Source of the DNA: CAZRVH01 sp964603635
GTDB lineage: Bacteria; Patescibacteriota; Gracilibacteria; Peribacterales; Peribacteraceae
Length of the DNA stretch: 18,479 bases
Assembly (NCBI GenBank): GCA_964603635.1
Contig: CAZRVH010000018.1
Location: forward strand, 1-18,479
Direction: 5' to 3'
A model generated the notes under the pieces. That model was given only the letters and a program-made list of their open reading frames with translations, had not been told where the DNA came from and did not search any database. The first letter of the stretch is position 1; every line of letters begins with the position of its first letter. This document shows positions 1-5,769 of the stretch, piece after piece. The translations under genes and the position numbers were made by a program.

Positions 1-46
1 ACTCTGCGCATGAATGTATATTAAATATTTATGTAATTTTGTCAAC

Positions 47-120
47 TGGAGCGGGATACGGGAATCGAACCCGCATCTTAAGCTTGGGAAGCTCACGTAC
101 TACCACTGTACTAATCCCGC
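47..120 (-). tRNA. tRNA-Gly (anticodon CCC)
   Basis: Read on the minus strand this folds as a full cloverleaf. The 7-bp acceptor stem is GCGGGAT with ATCCCGC, the T-loop is TTCGATT, and the 7-nt anticodon loop TTCCCAA gives anticodon CCC, reading GGG. The discriminator is T and the 3' CCA is encoded in the DNA (47-49). It lies 40 nt downstream of a second glycine tRNA on the same strand, so the two are probably co-transcribed. No hairpin with a T-run is visible downstream before the window edge. Confidence 0.96.
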
Positions 121-160
121 CGGGGCACCCTAAAATAACCTTTTTCTCAGACACATCAAA

Positions 161-237
161 TGGAGCGGATAACGGGACTCGAACCCGCAACCTTCGCCTT
201 GGCAAGGCGACGCTCTAGCCAATTGAGCTATATCCGC
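161..237 (-). tRNA. tRNA-Gly (anticodon GCC)
   Basis: Minus-strand cloverleaf with acceptor GCGGATA pairing TATCCGC up to a wobble, a D-arm with AATTGG, T-loop TTCGAGT, and anticodon loop TTGCCAA giving anticodon GCC for GGC/GGU. CCA is encoded at 161-163. It is the upstream member of a tandem pair with tRNA-Gly(CCC). A degenerate copy of its 5' end lies at 319-339. Confidence 0.96.
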
Positions 238-239
238 AT

Positions 240-422
240 ATGTGATGATGATAAAGGATCTTACGGGCATCGCGTCGCTGGCGACGATTGTCTATGACGG
301 CATCGCAAGTGATACCTTGGCCAATTGAACATTATCCGCTTGAAAACGACGTCGAAAGGATCTTCAAAAGCCCACGTATCCTAGGGATATCGATTCGGTT
401 GTGCAACCCCCGAAACGCGCTC
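240..422. other. intergenic gap between tRNA-Gly genes and DUF4015 gene
   Basis: No supported coding sequence. The stretch holds the tRNA remnant (319-339) and a short inverted repeat, CGTCGC-TG-GCGACG, near 272-285. It must contain the promoter of the tRNA-Gly pair on the minus strand, but I cannot pick a convincing -35/-10 pair. It also lies just beyond the 3' end of the DUF4015 gene. Confidence 0.5.
319..339 (-). pseudogene. tRNA-Gly 5'-end remnant
   Basis: The minus-strand sequence starts GCGGATA and ends AATTGGCC. It matches the acceptor 5' strand and first half of the D-arm of the neighbouring tRNA-Gly(GCC) at 17 of 21 positions. Nothing resembling an anticodon arm, T-arm or 3' acceptor strand follows, so it cannot form a tRNA. 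It could be a decayed tandem duplicate or an integration scar; a chance match is possible but unlikely so close to the parent gene. Confidence 0.6.
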
Positions 423-1694
423 TCAATCGGCTGAACGGCAATTCTCCGGCACGGGGACGTTTCCCATCGCGGCGTAGGAAGGGGCGTATTCATTGCCCGC
501 GTTCCACACCATGAATCCGCACGCCCCCGCGTCGTACACGGCCTGCATCTGCTTCGCCATGTCCGCGCTCGTCACTCCCCATCCTTGCAGCCACGGGCGC
601 AGCTTGTAGGCGTTCTCCTCGCCGATGAGTTCCTTGTATCCGACCAACGTGCGATACACGAGCCAGTGCCAACGGCCGCCTTTGTGCCCGGCAGGCGCTT
701 TCCAGCTTGGGTTATCCAGCGAGAAGTTCGCGTTATAGGCCATGGGGGAAATCACGTCCACAAGCGGGGCGAGTTGGCGGATATCCTGGCCGATGCCGTT
801 CACGTTCTCGTCATGGTCCCATCCGAGGACCGAGAACGTGCTGATGCCCAACTTCGTCTTTGGACCGCAACGATCGATCGCCTCGCGTGCGTTGCGCACG
901 AAGGCCAGGATCTTCTCCACCTTCTCCTCTTTCGTGAACACGCTCAGCGAACCGGCGTCTTCGGTACGGTACCGGATGTAGTCCAGGTTGACCTCCTCCA
1001 CTCCGGCCGCGGCAAGCGCGCAGATGACCTCGCCGTTGTACGCAAGGACCGTGGGATCGGCGGGGTCGACGTATCCGGGGCTGACGGTACCGCCCGAACG
1101 AGGATGCTTCATCTGCGTGTCGGAACGGGCGGCGGCAAGGCTTTGGTCCTTGATGGCGATGAAACGAGCGATGGCGCGGATATCGTTTTCCTTCAGGAAT
1201 TCCAACACCTCTTGCAGTTCGTATTGCGGCTTATGAAGGCCCAAGGAATCGGCAATCGGCATGTTCTCGGCATCGAAGTGCACGGCCGAACCCTTCACGT
1301 CGAAGATCACGATATCACCGTCATTCTGCTTCAGGCGGTCTACCGCTTTCCGGCGGAAGGACTCGTTCTTGATGCTGTATGCCGTAAGGAAAATACCCCT
1401 GTTCGACGGCGACGTCCCGGAGGCGGGCATGCTCGCGGACAAAGGAATGATGGATCCCGGCAACACGGATGACGCGTCGCCCTGCCGCAGGATCGGGACG
1501 GCCACGGAGGGCGCGGGAGTCACGATATCGGCGGCCGCGGAGGCGGCGACAAGCAGCATGAGGGACATCGCTCCCATGCAACCGTGCAGCACGTACGGAT
1601 ACATACCACGAAAGCGGCGCGTGCCGTGCGTATCCAAACGCATTTCGGCAAGAGGATTCCAAATCGGGCCGTGGGATGGAAGGAGGATGGGCAT
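423..1694 (-). CDS. DUF4015-type putative glycoside hydrolase, secreted
   Basis: 423 aa. After an N-terminal hydrophobic segment (about residues 40-55, consistent with a signal peptide) and a Ser/Pro-rich linker, the body fits the DUF4015/COG1306 (beta/alpha)8-barrel family: RGIFLTAYS at 99-107, FDVKG at 131-135, NLDYIRY at 236-242, DVISPMAY at 313-320, RPWLQGW at 366-372 and GFMVWNAGN at 393-401. Family members are predicted glycosidases; the acidic residues in FDVKG and NLDYIRY are candidate active-site residues, and the substrate is unknown. The start is uncertain: Met18 (1643) or Met31 (1604) would place the signal peptide nearer the N-terminus. No Shine-Dalgarno site is visible at any of them, and a TAAAAT box lies 17 nt upstream of the start used here. 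It is most likely exported and acts on cell-wall or extracellular polysaccharide (inference). Confidence 0.85.
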   Translation of the reverse strand: MPILLPSHGPIWNPLAEMRLDTHGTRRFRGMYPYVLHGCMGAMSLMLLVAASAAADIVTPAPSVAVPILRQGDASSVLPGSIIPLSASMPASGTSPSNRGIFLTAYSIKNESFRRKAVDRLKQNDGDIVIFDVKGSAVHFDAENMPIADSLGLHKPQYELQEVLEFLKENDIRAIARFIAIKDQSLAAARSDTQMKHPRSGGTVSPGYVDPADPTVLAYNGEVICALAAAGVEEVNLDYIRYRTEDAGSLSVFTKEEKVEKILAFVRNAREAIDRCGPKTKLGISTFSVLGWDHDENVNGIGQDIRQLAPLVDVISPMAYNANFSLDNPSWKAPAGHKGGRWHWLVYRTLVGYKELIGEENAYKLRPWLQGWGVTSADMAKQMQAVYDAGACGFMVWNAGNEYAPSYAAMGNVPVPENCRSAD

Positions 1695-1826
1695 GGGGAT
1701 CCATCGTACCTATTTTATATTAAATTGCAATATATTTAGTATTTAGTCAATAATCGCGATACATAGGGCAAATGAGCCATAATGGGCATTCCTTTTCTTC
1801 TGCATTGCGTCTTTCGAAAGAATCGC
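1695..1826. other. AT-rich divergent intergenic region
   Basis: AT-rich block between the minus-strand DUF4015 gene and the plus-strand DUF1232 gene, in strong contrast to the GC-rich flanks. On the minus strand TAAAAT lies at 1712-1717. On the plus strand CATAAT at 1778-1783 overlaps an in-frame ATG at 1782, which argues against that ATG being the start of the DUF1232 gene. It probably holds divergent promoters. Confidence 0.5.
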
Positions 1827-1838
1827 GACAATACGGTC
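1827..1838 (+). promoter_or_regulatory. -10-like box (GACAAT) 6 nt before the DUF1232 start
   Basis: GACAAT at 1827-1832 followed by 6 nt and then ATG at 1839. A transcript starting about 7 nt after the box would begin at the start codon. TTGCGT at 1805-1810 (spacer 16) is a weak -35 candidate. It is one of several boxes with this spacing in the window. Confidence 0.45.
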
Positions 1839-2093
1839 ATGCTCCGCCTGATGACGTTTCTCATCGCGACCGTTCTCCACAAAAAGACCCCTCTCTCCGC
1901 CAAGTCCCTGCTTGGCGCAAGCGTGCTGTACGGCGTCTTTCCGATCGATCTCATTCCGGACCTCCTTCCCTTCGTCGGGGAAATGGACGACCTGACGCTC
2001 ATCGTCATCGCCGTGGCATTTTTCTGGTGGAAGACGCGGCACGTACGCGAGGAACTGCGCGGCAACCCGCCTCAAACGACGCCCGCCAAATAA
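1839..2093 (+). CDS. DUF1232 (YkvA-like) small membrane protein
   Basis: 84 aa from the ATG at 1839. The hallmark is YGVFPIDLIPDLLPFVGEMD followed by a hydrophobic helix (DLTLIVIAVAFFWW), the conserved core of DUF1232/YkvA. Family members are small membrane-associated proteins of unknown biochemical role. An in-frame ATG at 1782 would add 19 residues, but that ATG overlaps a CATAAT box and the family core does not need the extension; the ATG at 1839 has a -10-like box 6 nt upstream. The last 22 nt overlap the 3' end of the convergent AlkD-like gene. Family assignment is firm; function is unknown. Confidence 0.85.
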   Translation: MLRLMTFLIATVLHKKTPLSAKSLLGASVLYGVFPIDLIPDLLPFVGEMDDLTLIVIAVAFFWWKTRHVREELRGNPPQTTPAK

Positions 2094-2797
2094 CGTTTCC
2101 GCTCCCCGGCTTCGAATCGCTCGATGGCATACCGCAGCATCGTGCGCGGCATCGTTGCATATCGCGTCTGCAAATATTGTTTCAGGGCCGCTTCGTCTTT
2201 CTTCCCGGCCTCGCGCAGCATCCATCCGACTGCCTTGTGGATGAGATCATGCGGATGACCCGTCAAAAGATCCGCGATGCGGAACGTATGGCGCAGCTCC
2301 CCCTTCCGGATGAAATGATACGTGGAAACGATGGCGACGCGCTGCGTCCAGAGATGCGCGCTTTTGGCGAAGCGGTCTAGCAATGACGTATCGCCGCCGG
2401 CATCCAGATGCGGCCCCACGATGTAGGGGGCCGAGGTGTCGACGAGATCCCAGTTGTTCACCTGTTTCAGATGGTCGCGGTAAAAACGAAAGATCTTCGT
2501 ACGCGTATCACCAGTCCCCGACTCGAACTGCATCACGAGAATCTCCAGGGCGAGGAACCTGCATTCGTGGATGGGATCGTCCAGCAATGTTTCGATTTCC
2601 GACAACGGCATGTCCTCGCAACGCTTCGCGACGGACCGGGTGAGAGGAACGGTGACACCGATGAACGTGTCCCCTTCCCCGTACTGGCCCTTTCCCGTTT
2701 TGAAAAAAGACGGAAAGAACGCCGCTTTCTCCGGATTCACGTAGGACCGCAGTATTTTTTTGGCAAGCGTCGCGGTGGTGATGCTCGGTTCTTTCAT
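2072..2797 (-). CDS. AlkD-like DNA alkylation repair protein
   Basis: 241 aa from Met at 2797. The protein belongs to the HEAT-repeat DNA glycosylase family (DNA alkylation repair enzyme, AlkC/AlkD type), which excises positively charged alkylated bases such as N3-methyladenine and N7-methylguanine. Visible hallmarks are FFKTGKGQYGEGD near the N-terminus, the NNWDLVD motif whose Trp and second Asp match the W...D pair of the AlkD active site, WTQRVAIVS, HPHDLIHKAVGWMLREAGK, and MPRTMLRYAIE at the end. Length is typical. An upstream in-frame start at 2860 would add 21 non-family residues. The pair of ATGs at 2800 and 2797 directly follows a TATACT box, favouring 2797. The 3' end overlaps the DUF1232 gene by 22 nt tail-to-tail. 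Confidence 0.92.
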   Translation of the reverse strand: MKEPSITTATLAKKILRSYVNPEKAAFFPSFFKTGKGQYGEGDTFIGVTVPLTRSVAKRCEDMPLSEIETLLDDPIHECRFLALEILVMQFESGTGDTRTKIFRFYRDHLKQVNNWDLVDTSAPYIVGPHLDAGGDTSLLDRFAKSAHLWTQRVAIVSTYHFIRKGELRHTFRIADLLTGHPHDLIHKAVGWMLREAGKKDEAALKQYLQTRYATMPRTMLRYAIERFEAGERKRYLAGVV

Positions 2798-2800
2798 CAT

Positions 2801-2810
2801 GGCAAGTATA
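2801..2810 (-). promoter_or_regulatory. -10 box (TATACT) next to the AlkD-like gene start
   Basis: On the minus strand TATACT (2805-2810) is followed by TGCC and then ATGATG. The second ATG (2797) lies 7 nt after the box, where transcription would be expected to begin, predicting a leaderless mRNA. There is no Shine-Dalgarno sequence. Confidence 0.55.
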
Positions 2811-2889
2811 TGCCGAAAAAAACGGTAAGGAAGCGGGGTCGCGCCCGTCCATATATGCATCCATCCCTATCTCTTTCCCCCTTTATCCT

Positions 2890-3045
2890 ATGGCTAACCA
2901 GCAGCAAGGCCAGCAGCAACAGCAGAACCGCGACACGGATCGCGGCGATAACAAGGGCGCGGGCCGGCAGGACGATACGCGCGGCAGGCAGGGAGATGAT
3001 CGCCAGGACGCTGGCATGAGAGGCGATGACACCAGGAAGATGTAA
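2890..3045 (+). CDS. small Gln-rich, highly charged disordered protein
   Basis: 51 aa. The N-terminus is almost pure Gln (MANQQQGQQQQQN); the rest is rich in Asp, Arg, Gly and Gln in repeated GDD/RQD/GDDR units, with no hydrophobic core. It is expected to be intrinsically disordered and soluble. I do not recognise a family. Support for a real gene is positional: a clean ATG in a CCTATGG context after a pyrimidine-rich tract, a single stop, and a rho-independent terminator 20 nt downstream. A second charged mini-gene with the same arrangement follows. Function is unknown; a stress, hydration or nucleic-acid-binding role would be speculation. Confidence 0.65.
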   Translation: MANQQQGQQQQQNRDTDRGDNKGAGRQDDTRGRQGDDRQDAGMRGDDTRKM

Positions 3046-3065
3046 GAGTGGAAAGACGGAGAACG

Positions 3066-3094
3066 AAAGGGGCCCTTCGGGGGGCCTCTTTTTT
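3066..3094 (+). terminator. rho-independent terminator
   Basis: A GC-rich stem closed by a TTCG-type loop (AAAGGGGCCC paired with GGGCCTCTTT, one G-T wobble) runs into a T-run. It lies 20 nt after the stop of the Gln-rich mini-gene. Confidence 0.85.
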
Positions 3095-3168
3095 ATGCAA
3101 AGCAAATGGGTAAGTTCCCAGGTCGGCACCCGTCTTAGTAGCACCGTATTTCTTTCACACACATTCCT

Positions 3169-3288
3169 ATGGTCGAAGAACCGAAGCACATGACCGGCAA
3201 GCCAGACGAGGTACCCAATAACGGCGAAAAGGACGACAAGGAAAAGGAGGCGAACAAGGACGACACGGCGAAGGGGCAGGGGGAATAA
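3169..3288 (+). CDS. small Lys/Asp/Glu-rich disordered protein
   Basis: 39 aa, starting MVEEPKHMTGKPDEVPNNG and continuing as a highly charged stretch dominated by Lys, Asp and Glu (for example DDKEKEANKDD). It has no hydrophobic segment and no Cys or Trp, and is predicted to be disordered. The start ATG has the same CCTATGG context as the preceding mini-gene. A terminator follows 10 nt after the stop. No family recognised. Two such genes in tandem, each with a private terminator, suggests both are expressed as short mRNAs. Confidence 0.6.
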   Translation: MVEEPKHMTGKPDEVPNNGEKDDKEKEANKDDTAKGQGE

Positions 3289-3298
3289 TCGGATGAAG

Positions 3299-3323
3299 AA
3301 AGGGCCCCTATCGGGGCTCTTTT
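3299..3323 (+). terminator. terminator, probably bidirectional
   Basis: An 8-bp stem (AGGGCCCC / GGGGCTCT with one G-T pair) with loop TATC is followed by TTTTG on the plus strand. On the minus strand the same hairpin is followed by TTTCTT, so it may also end the tatD/tRNA-Arg transcript, whose tRNA 3' end is at 3336. Confidence 0.78.
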
Positions 3324-3335
3324 GTCATGCGGCTA

Positions 3336-3410
3336 TGGTATCCCCGACAGGAATTGAACCTGTACTTCCAGCTTCGGAGGCCAGCGGTCTATCCGTTAAC
3401 CTACGGGGAC
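3336..3410 (-). tRNA. tRNA-Arg (anticodon CCG)
   Basis: Minus-strand cloverleaf with acceptor GTCCCCG / CGGGGAT (terminal G-U), T-loop TTCAATT, and anticodon loop CTCCGAA giving anticodon CCG, reading CGG. Discriminator A and encoded CCA at 3336-3338. It starts 17 nt after the tatD stop codon on the same strand, so it is likely released from a tatD-tRNA transcript, with the hairpin at 3299-3323 as its end. Confidence 0.95.
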
Positions 3411-3427
3411 GCGCGCCAATCGTAAGG

Positions 3428-4186
3428 TCACAACCCGAAAAACGCCACTGCATTCGCCGTCGTCGCCTCGTCGATCTCCTCCACGGTCTTGCCTTTGATG
3501 CCCGCCACGACCTTCGCCACCTCCCGGACGAACGCGGGCTCATTACGCTTTCCTCGGTGCGGCACGGGGGCCAGGTAGGGCGCATCGGTCTCGATCATCA
3601 TCTGTTCCAACGGGCACTCCCGGATGGTCATGCGGATGGCATCGGAGGAGGGATACGTCGCGATGCCCGTAAAGGACAGCATGTATCCCCTGTCGACCAG
3701 CGGCTTCACGTCTTCCCAGTTCTCCGTGCAGCAGTGGACCACGAGCTTCTGGGGGCGCAGTTCGTCGAGAATGACGCGCACGTCGCCGATGGCCTCCCTG
3801 CAATGCAGGATAACGGGAAGGTTCAACTCCTTCGCGATGAGCAGCTGGTCATGGAACGCGGTAAGCTGCATGTCCTTCGGGGAATTCATGTAATGATAGT
3901 CCAGGCCGATCTCCCCCATCGCCCTCACCCTGTCCGATGACTGCAGCAGCCGGCGAAGCATCTGCTGCGTGCCCTCGGACCAGTCCTTCGCGTTGTGCGG
4001 ATGGATACCGACGGTGCAGTAGATACCGGCGTATTCCTCGGCGATGGCAATGCAACGCATCCCCTCCTTGATGGAATCCGCGATCGTCACCATCGTCGTG
4101 ACGCCCGCATCCTTCGCGCGCCAAATCACTTCCTGAAGATCAGGATTAAATTTAGGATCTGCGAGATGGCAGTGCGAATCAATCAT
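3428..4186 (-). CDS. tatD: TatD family metal-dependent DNase
   Basis: 252 aa, normal family length. TatD proteins are TIM-barrel metallohydrolases with 3'-5' exonuclease or other DNase activity, linked to DNA repair and quality control. The full metal-binding set is present, numbered from Met at 4186: H5 and H7 in DSHCHL, E92 in GEIGLDYHY, H128 in ILHCRE, H151 in VVHC and D201 in ETDAPYL, followed by the family motif HRGKRNEP. An in-frame ATG at 4198 would add MTPP, but it lies inside a dispersed repeat; the ATG at 4186 gives the usual MIDSHCHL start and has the CCTATG context seen at other genes here. tRNA-Arg follows 17 nt downstream. Just upstream is a second copy of the codons for the first eleven residues. 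Confidence 0.95.
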   Translation of the reverse strand: MIDSHCHLADPKFNPDLQEVIWRAKDAGVTTMVTIADSIKEGMRCIAIAEEYAGIYCTVGIHPHNAKDWSEGTQQMLRRLLQSSDRVRAMGEIGLDYHYMNSPKDMQLTAFHDQLLIAKELNLPVILHCREAIGDVRVILDELRPQKLVVHCCTENWEDVKPLVDRGYMLSFTGIATYPSSDAIRMTIRECPLEQMMIETDAPYLAPVPHRGKRNEPAFVREVAKVVAGIKGKTVEEIDEATTANAVAFFGL

Positions 4187-4192
4187 AGGAGG

Positions 4193-4217
4193 TGTCATGG
4201 TGAGCCTGTCGAACCAT
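4193..4217. repeat. dispersed repeat, copy 1 (tatD upstream)
   Basis: This 25-nt unit begins TGTCATGGTGAGCC and ends TCGAACCA followed by T. It shares its first 14 bases and the TCGAACCA end with a unit at 9601-9625. Its ends are partly inverted (ATGGT ... ACCAT). It separates the real tatD start from a duplicated N-terminal coding fragment. Units of this type recur in many environmental bacterial genomes as far as I recall; copy number here cannot be judged. Confidence 0.7.
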
Positions 4218-4250
4218 CGGGTCCGCCAAATGGCAATGGGAATCGATCAC
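4218..4250 (-). pseudogene. duplicated tatD N-terminal fragment
   Basis: The minus strand encodes VIDSHCHLADP, identical apart from the first residue to MIDSHCHLADP at the start of tatD. The two DNA copies agree at only 24 of 33 bases, and the differences are almost all synonymous. The fragment begins with GTG, which could once have been a start codon, and continues downstream into the dispersed repeat. It looks like the 5' end of an older or alternative tatD allele. Confidence 0.65.
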
Positions 4251-4329
4251 CGGCGAAGCATACGCAACAAGAACCGCTTCATCCACCGCATATCGGGAAC
4301 GGGGATTTTTGGAAGACCGGGAGATGCGA

Positions 4330-4341
4330 TAGAATACGACT
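4330..4341 (+). promoter_or_regulatory. -10 box (TAGAAT) 6 nt before ATG
   Basis: TAGAAT at 4330-4335, then 6 nt, then the ATG at 4342. A weak -35 candidate TTGGAA lies at 4309-4314. The geometry predicts a leaderless transcript. Confidence 0.55.
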
Positions 4342-4641
4342 ATGAACAAACGCATCATTTTCATCATCGTCGCCGTGATACTCGTAGCCGTCACGTTGCC
4401 TGCCTATCTCACGGTCGGCGGACTATCGCTCATGGCATTCGACCAGGGTTTCTCCTGGCGACCCGCACTCTTCGCTCTCGGCATCATCGGTACCTGCATC
4501 CTCGTACCCATATTCTCCTTGATCTACGCGATCACATTCATCCGCAAAGAAAAGCCGTGGCACGGACTGGGCGTCAGTCTTATCCCCGCCTTGGTATTCG
4601 GCGTATTCTGGGTCTGGCTATCCCAGCAGTCTTTCACGTAA
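4342..4641 (+). CDS. small integral membrane protein, unknown
   Basis: 99 aa with three predicted membrane helices, at about residues 4-30, 42-66 and 75-94, separated by short polar loops (DQGFSWRP and RKEKPWHG). The positive-charge cluster RKEKP between helices 2 and 3 suggests that loop is cytoplasmic. No family recognised. It has its own -10 box placed for leaderless transcription. A second small gene starts 42 nt after its stop with a separate -10 box, so the two need not be one operon. Confidence 0.75.
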   Translation: MNKRIIFIIVAVILVAVTLPAYLTVGGLSLMAFDQGFSWRPALFALGIIGTCILVPIFSLIYAITFIRKEKPWHGLGVSLIPALVFGVFWVWLSQQSFT

Positions 4642-4671
4642 AAACCGGTTCCGAAAAACGACGAAACGTGC

Positions 4672-4683
4672 TATACTAAGGAG
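4672..4683 (+). promoter_or_regulatory. -10 box (TATACT) 6 nt before ATG
   Basis: TATACT at 4672-4677, then AAGGAG, then ATG at 4684. AAGGAG resembles a Shine-Dalgarno core but abuts the start codon with no spacing, so it is unlikely to act as one. A leaderless mRNA is more probable. TTCCGA at 4649-4654 (spacer 17) is a poor -35. Confidence 0.6.
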
Positions 4684-4884
4684 ATGGCAGGACCAAACGA
4701 AATCCCTTACTGGAAAATTAGCGTCATTGAGAAGGACGGCACGGTACGCGCTGAGTTTGTAAACGCAGTGCAACTCGCGACACGAATCAGGCTGGGCCAG
4801 ATTACTTCCGGCAACGCCACGGAGGCAAACATGTACTACAAAACAGGCAATAATACGTATAGACCGGCAAAGAAGAACAGGTAA
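4684..4884 (+). CDS. small basic hypothetical protein
   Basis: 66 aa, soluble, with no membrane segment or signal peptide. The N-terminal half (YWKISVIEKDGTVRAEF) looks like beta-strand, followed by an amphipathic helix (NAVQLATRIRLGQ) and a basic tail ending RPAKKNR. The basic, compact make-up would suit nucleic-acid binding, but no family is recognised. The -10 box directly before the ATG supports the start. It converges on tRNA-Lys with no clear terminator between them. Confidence 0.7.
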   Translation: MAGPNEIPYWKISVIEKDGTVRAEFVNAVQLATRIRLGQITSGNATEANMYYKTGNNTYRPAKKNR

Positions 4885-4945
4885 GGCAGGGACTTTTCGT
4901 CATATATAACGGCCTGCCGTGAGGAGTGAAGCAACGAATGGTGGG

Positions 4946-4969
4946 CCACGTCATTCTCGAATGACGTGG
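4946..4969 (-). repeat. perfect inverted repeat overlapping the tRNA-Lys CCA end
   Basis: CCACGTCATTC at 4946-4956 and its exact complement at 4959-4969 are separated by two bases. On the minus strand one arm starts with the encoded CCA of tRNA-Lys. There is no T-run after it, so it is not a classic terminator; it may be a trailer hairpin that guides 3' processing. Confidence 0.75.
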
Positions 4970-5042
4970 TGGGTCGGGCGGGACTTGAACCCGCGGCCAA
5001 TTCCTTAAAAGGGAACTGCTCTACCAACTGAGCTACCGACCC
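4967..5042 (-). tRNA. tRNA-Lys (anticodon TTT)
   Basis: Minus-strand cloverleaf with a perfect acceptor stem GGGTCGG / CCGACCC, D-arm GCTCAGTTGGTAGAGC, T-loop TTCAAGT, and anticodon loop CTTTTAA giving anticodon TTT. Discriminator A, encoded CCA at 4967-4969. The CCA lies inside a perfect inverted repeat. A promoter candidate lies 40-70 nt upstream. Confidence 0.97.
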
Positions 5043-5088
5043 ATGATGTGAAGTAAGACGAAATCTGCCAACCGATGGAAGCGCTGAG

Positions 5089-5116
5089 ACTATAGACGAT
5101 CATTTTCCTCTGTGAA
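5089..5116 (-). promoter_or_regulatory. promoter candidate for tRNA-Lys
   Basis: On the minus strand TTCACA (5111-5116) and TATAGT (5089-5094) are spaced by 16 nt, each 5 of 6 to the sigma-70 consensus. Predicted transcription begins about 40 nt before the mature tRNA 5' end. Confidence 0.6.
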
Positions 5117-5178
5117 AGCCGTTTAGGCTACGTGTGTAAATACTTCGAGATAGAGGCATCCGCATGTGCAAGTCATGC

Positions 5179-5217
5179 AAAAAAGAGCCCGCTATTCCGG
5201 TGTGGAACGGCGGGCTC
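5179..5217 (-). terminator. rho-independent terminator for the 156-aa gene
   Basis: On the minus strand a stem GAGCCCGC / GCGGGCTC with an inner TTCC / GGAA helix is followed by TTTTTT. It lies 31 nt beyond the stop codon of the gene at 5249-5719. Confidence 0.9.
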
Positions 5218-5248
5218 ATGGTTGTGATCCGGTGACCGGATCAAGGTT

Positions 5249-5719
5249 TTAGACTGTCTGCAGAACACCTTTTGCATTGTCAGGAATGGATTCCAATGCA
5301 TCGATCACCCCTCTTATGATCCGGAAATGATGATCGATCATGATTGTATGAAACCGAGGCTGTAGCTCCATAAGTTGCATACCGCCACCGGCCTGAACCG
5401 AAGCATCCCGACATGTAGCCAGACCCCGAAGTCCTTCCAACGGGAAATTCCAAATAGACTTCATCCAAACCAGTACGTGAGTATCAGGCTGAGAAAGGCG
5501 CAATTGATCAAGAGCCTGGATCAAGACCACAGGATCAAGATCGATAACGTGCTTGGGATGTGGAACTACGATAGCGATGTTGGCGTCTTGCGGAGTGGAA
5601 CCAAGAACTTTTAATCCCGAAGTAAGATCGGCATAGAGACGACTTGCAAGAGGACATTTCAAAGTCTTCGGATCAGTAGACTGCAACACCAACGTAATCC
5701 ATGTTTCTTGATCGGACAC
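5249..5719 (-). CDS. hypothetical soluble protein with canonical SD start
   Basis: 156 aa from the GTG at 5719, which follows AAGGAGG with a 5-nt spacer, the only textbook Shine-Dalgarno site in the window. The protein has no signal peptide or membrane helix. Alternating beta-strands and helices (ETWITLVLQS, ANIAIVVPHP, DTHVLVWMKSIWNF, FHTIMIDHHFRIIRGVIDAL) suggest an alpha/beta fold. No family recognised. It has a consensus promoter and its own strong terminator, so it is an independent unit. Its DNA is visibly less GC-rich than neighbouring genes and uses more A/T-ending codons, and its expression signals differ from the rest, which suggests acquisition by transfer (inference). Confidence 0.82.
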   Translation of the reverse strand: MSDQETWITLVLQSTDPKTLKCPLASRLYADLTSGLKVLGSTPQDANIAIVVPHPKHVIDLDPVVLIQALDQLRLSQPDTHVLVWMKSIWNFPLEGLRGLATCRDASVQAGGGMQLMELQPRFHTIMIDHHFRIIRGVIDALESIPDNAKGVLQTV

Positions 5720-5730
5720 GCGAACCTCCT
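5720..5730 (-). promoter_or_regulatory. canonical Shine-Dalgarno site fixing a GTG start
   Basis: On the minus strand AAGGAGG, then TTCGC, then GTG. This sets the start of the 156-aa protein at 5719 rather than at the upstream TTG at 5740, which lies before the site. No other gene here has such a site at proper spacing. Confidence 0.85.
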
Positions 5731-5769
5731 TGAACAACAAAGAACAACGGACTTATAAAACCACGGACC

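Noticed and set aside
585..1472. 295-codon open frame on the plus strand opposite the DUF4015 gene
   Set aside because: The minus-strand frame carries the family motifs; the plus frame is a compositional shadow.
1321..1704. ATG at 1704, 7 nt after a TAAAAT box on the minus strand, opening a 127-codon frame
   Set aside because: The spacing fits the leaderless pattern, but the frame differs from the DUF4015 gene and encodes an Arg/His/Pro-rich shadow product.
4678..4683. AAGGAG before the ATG at 4684 as a Shine-Dalgarno site
   Set aside because: It touches the start codon with no spacer, so pairing to 16S rRNA would not place the ATG in the P site; the adjacent TATACT box explains the region better.
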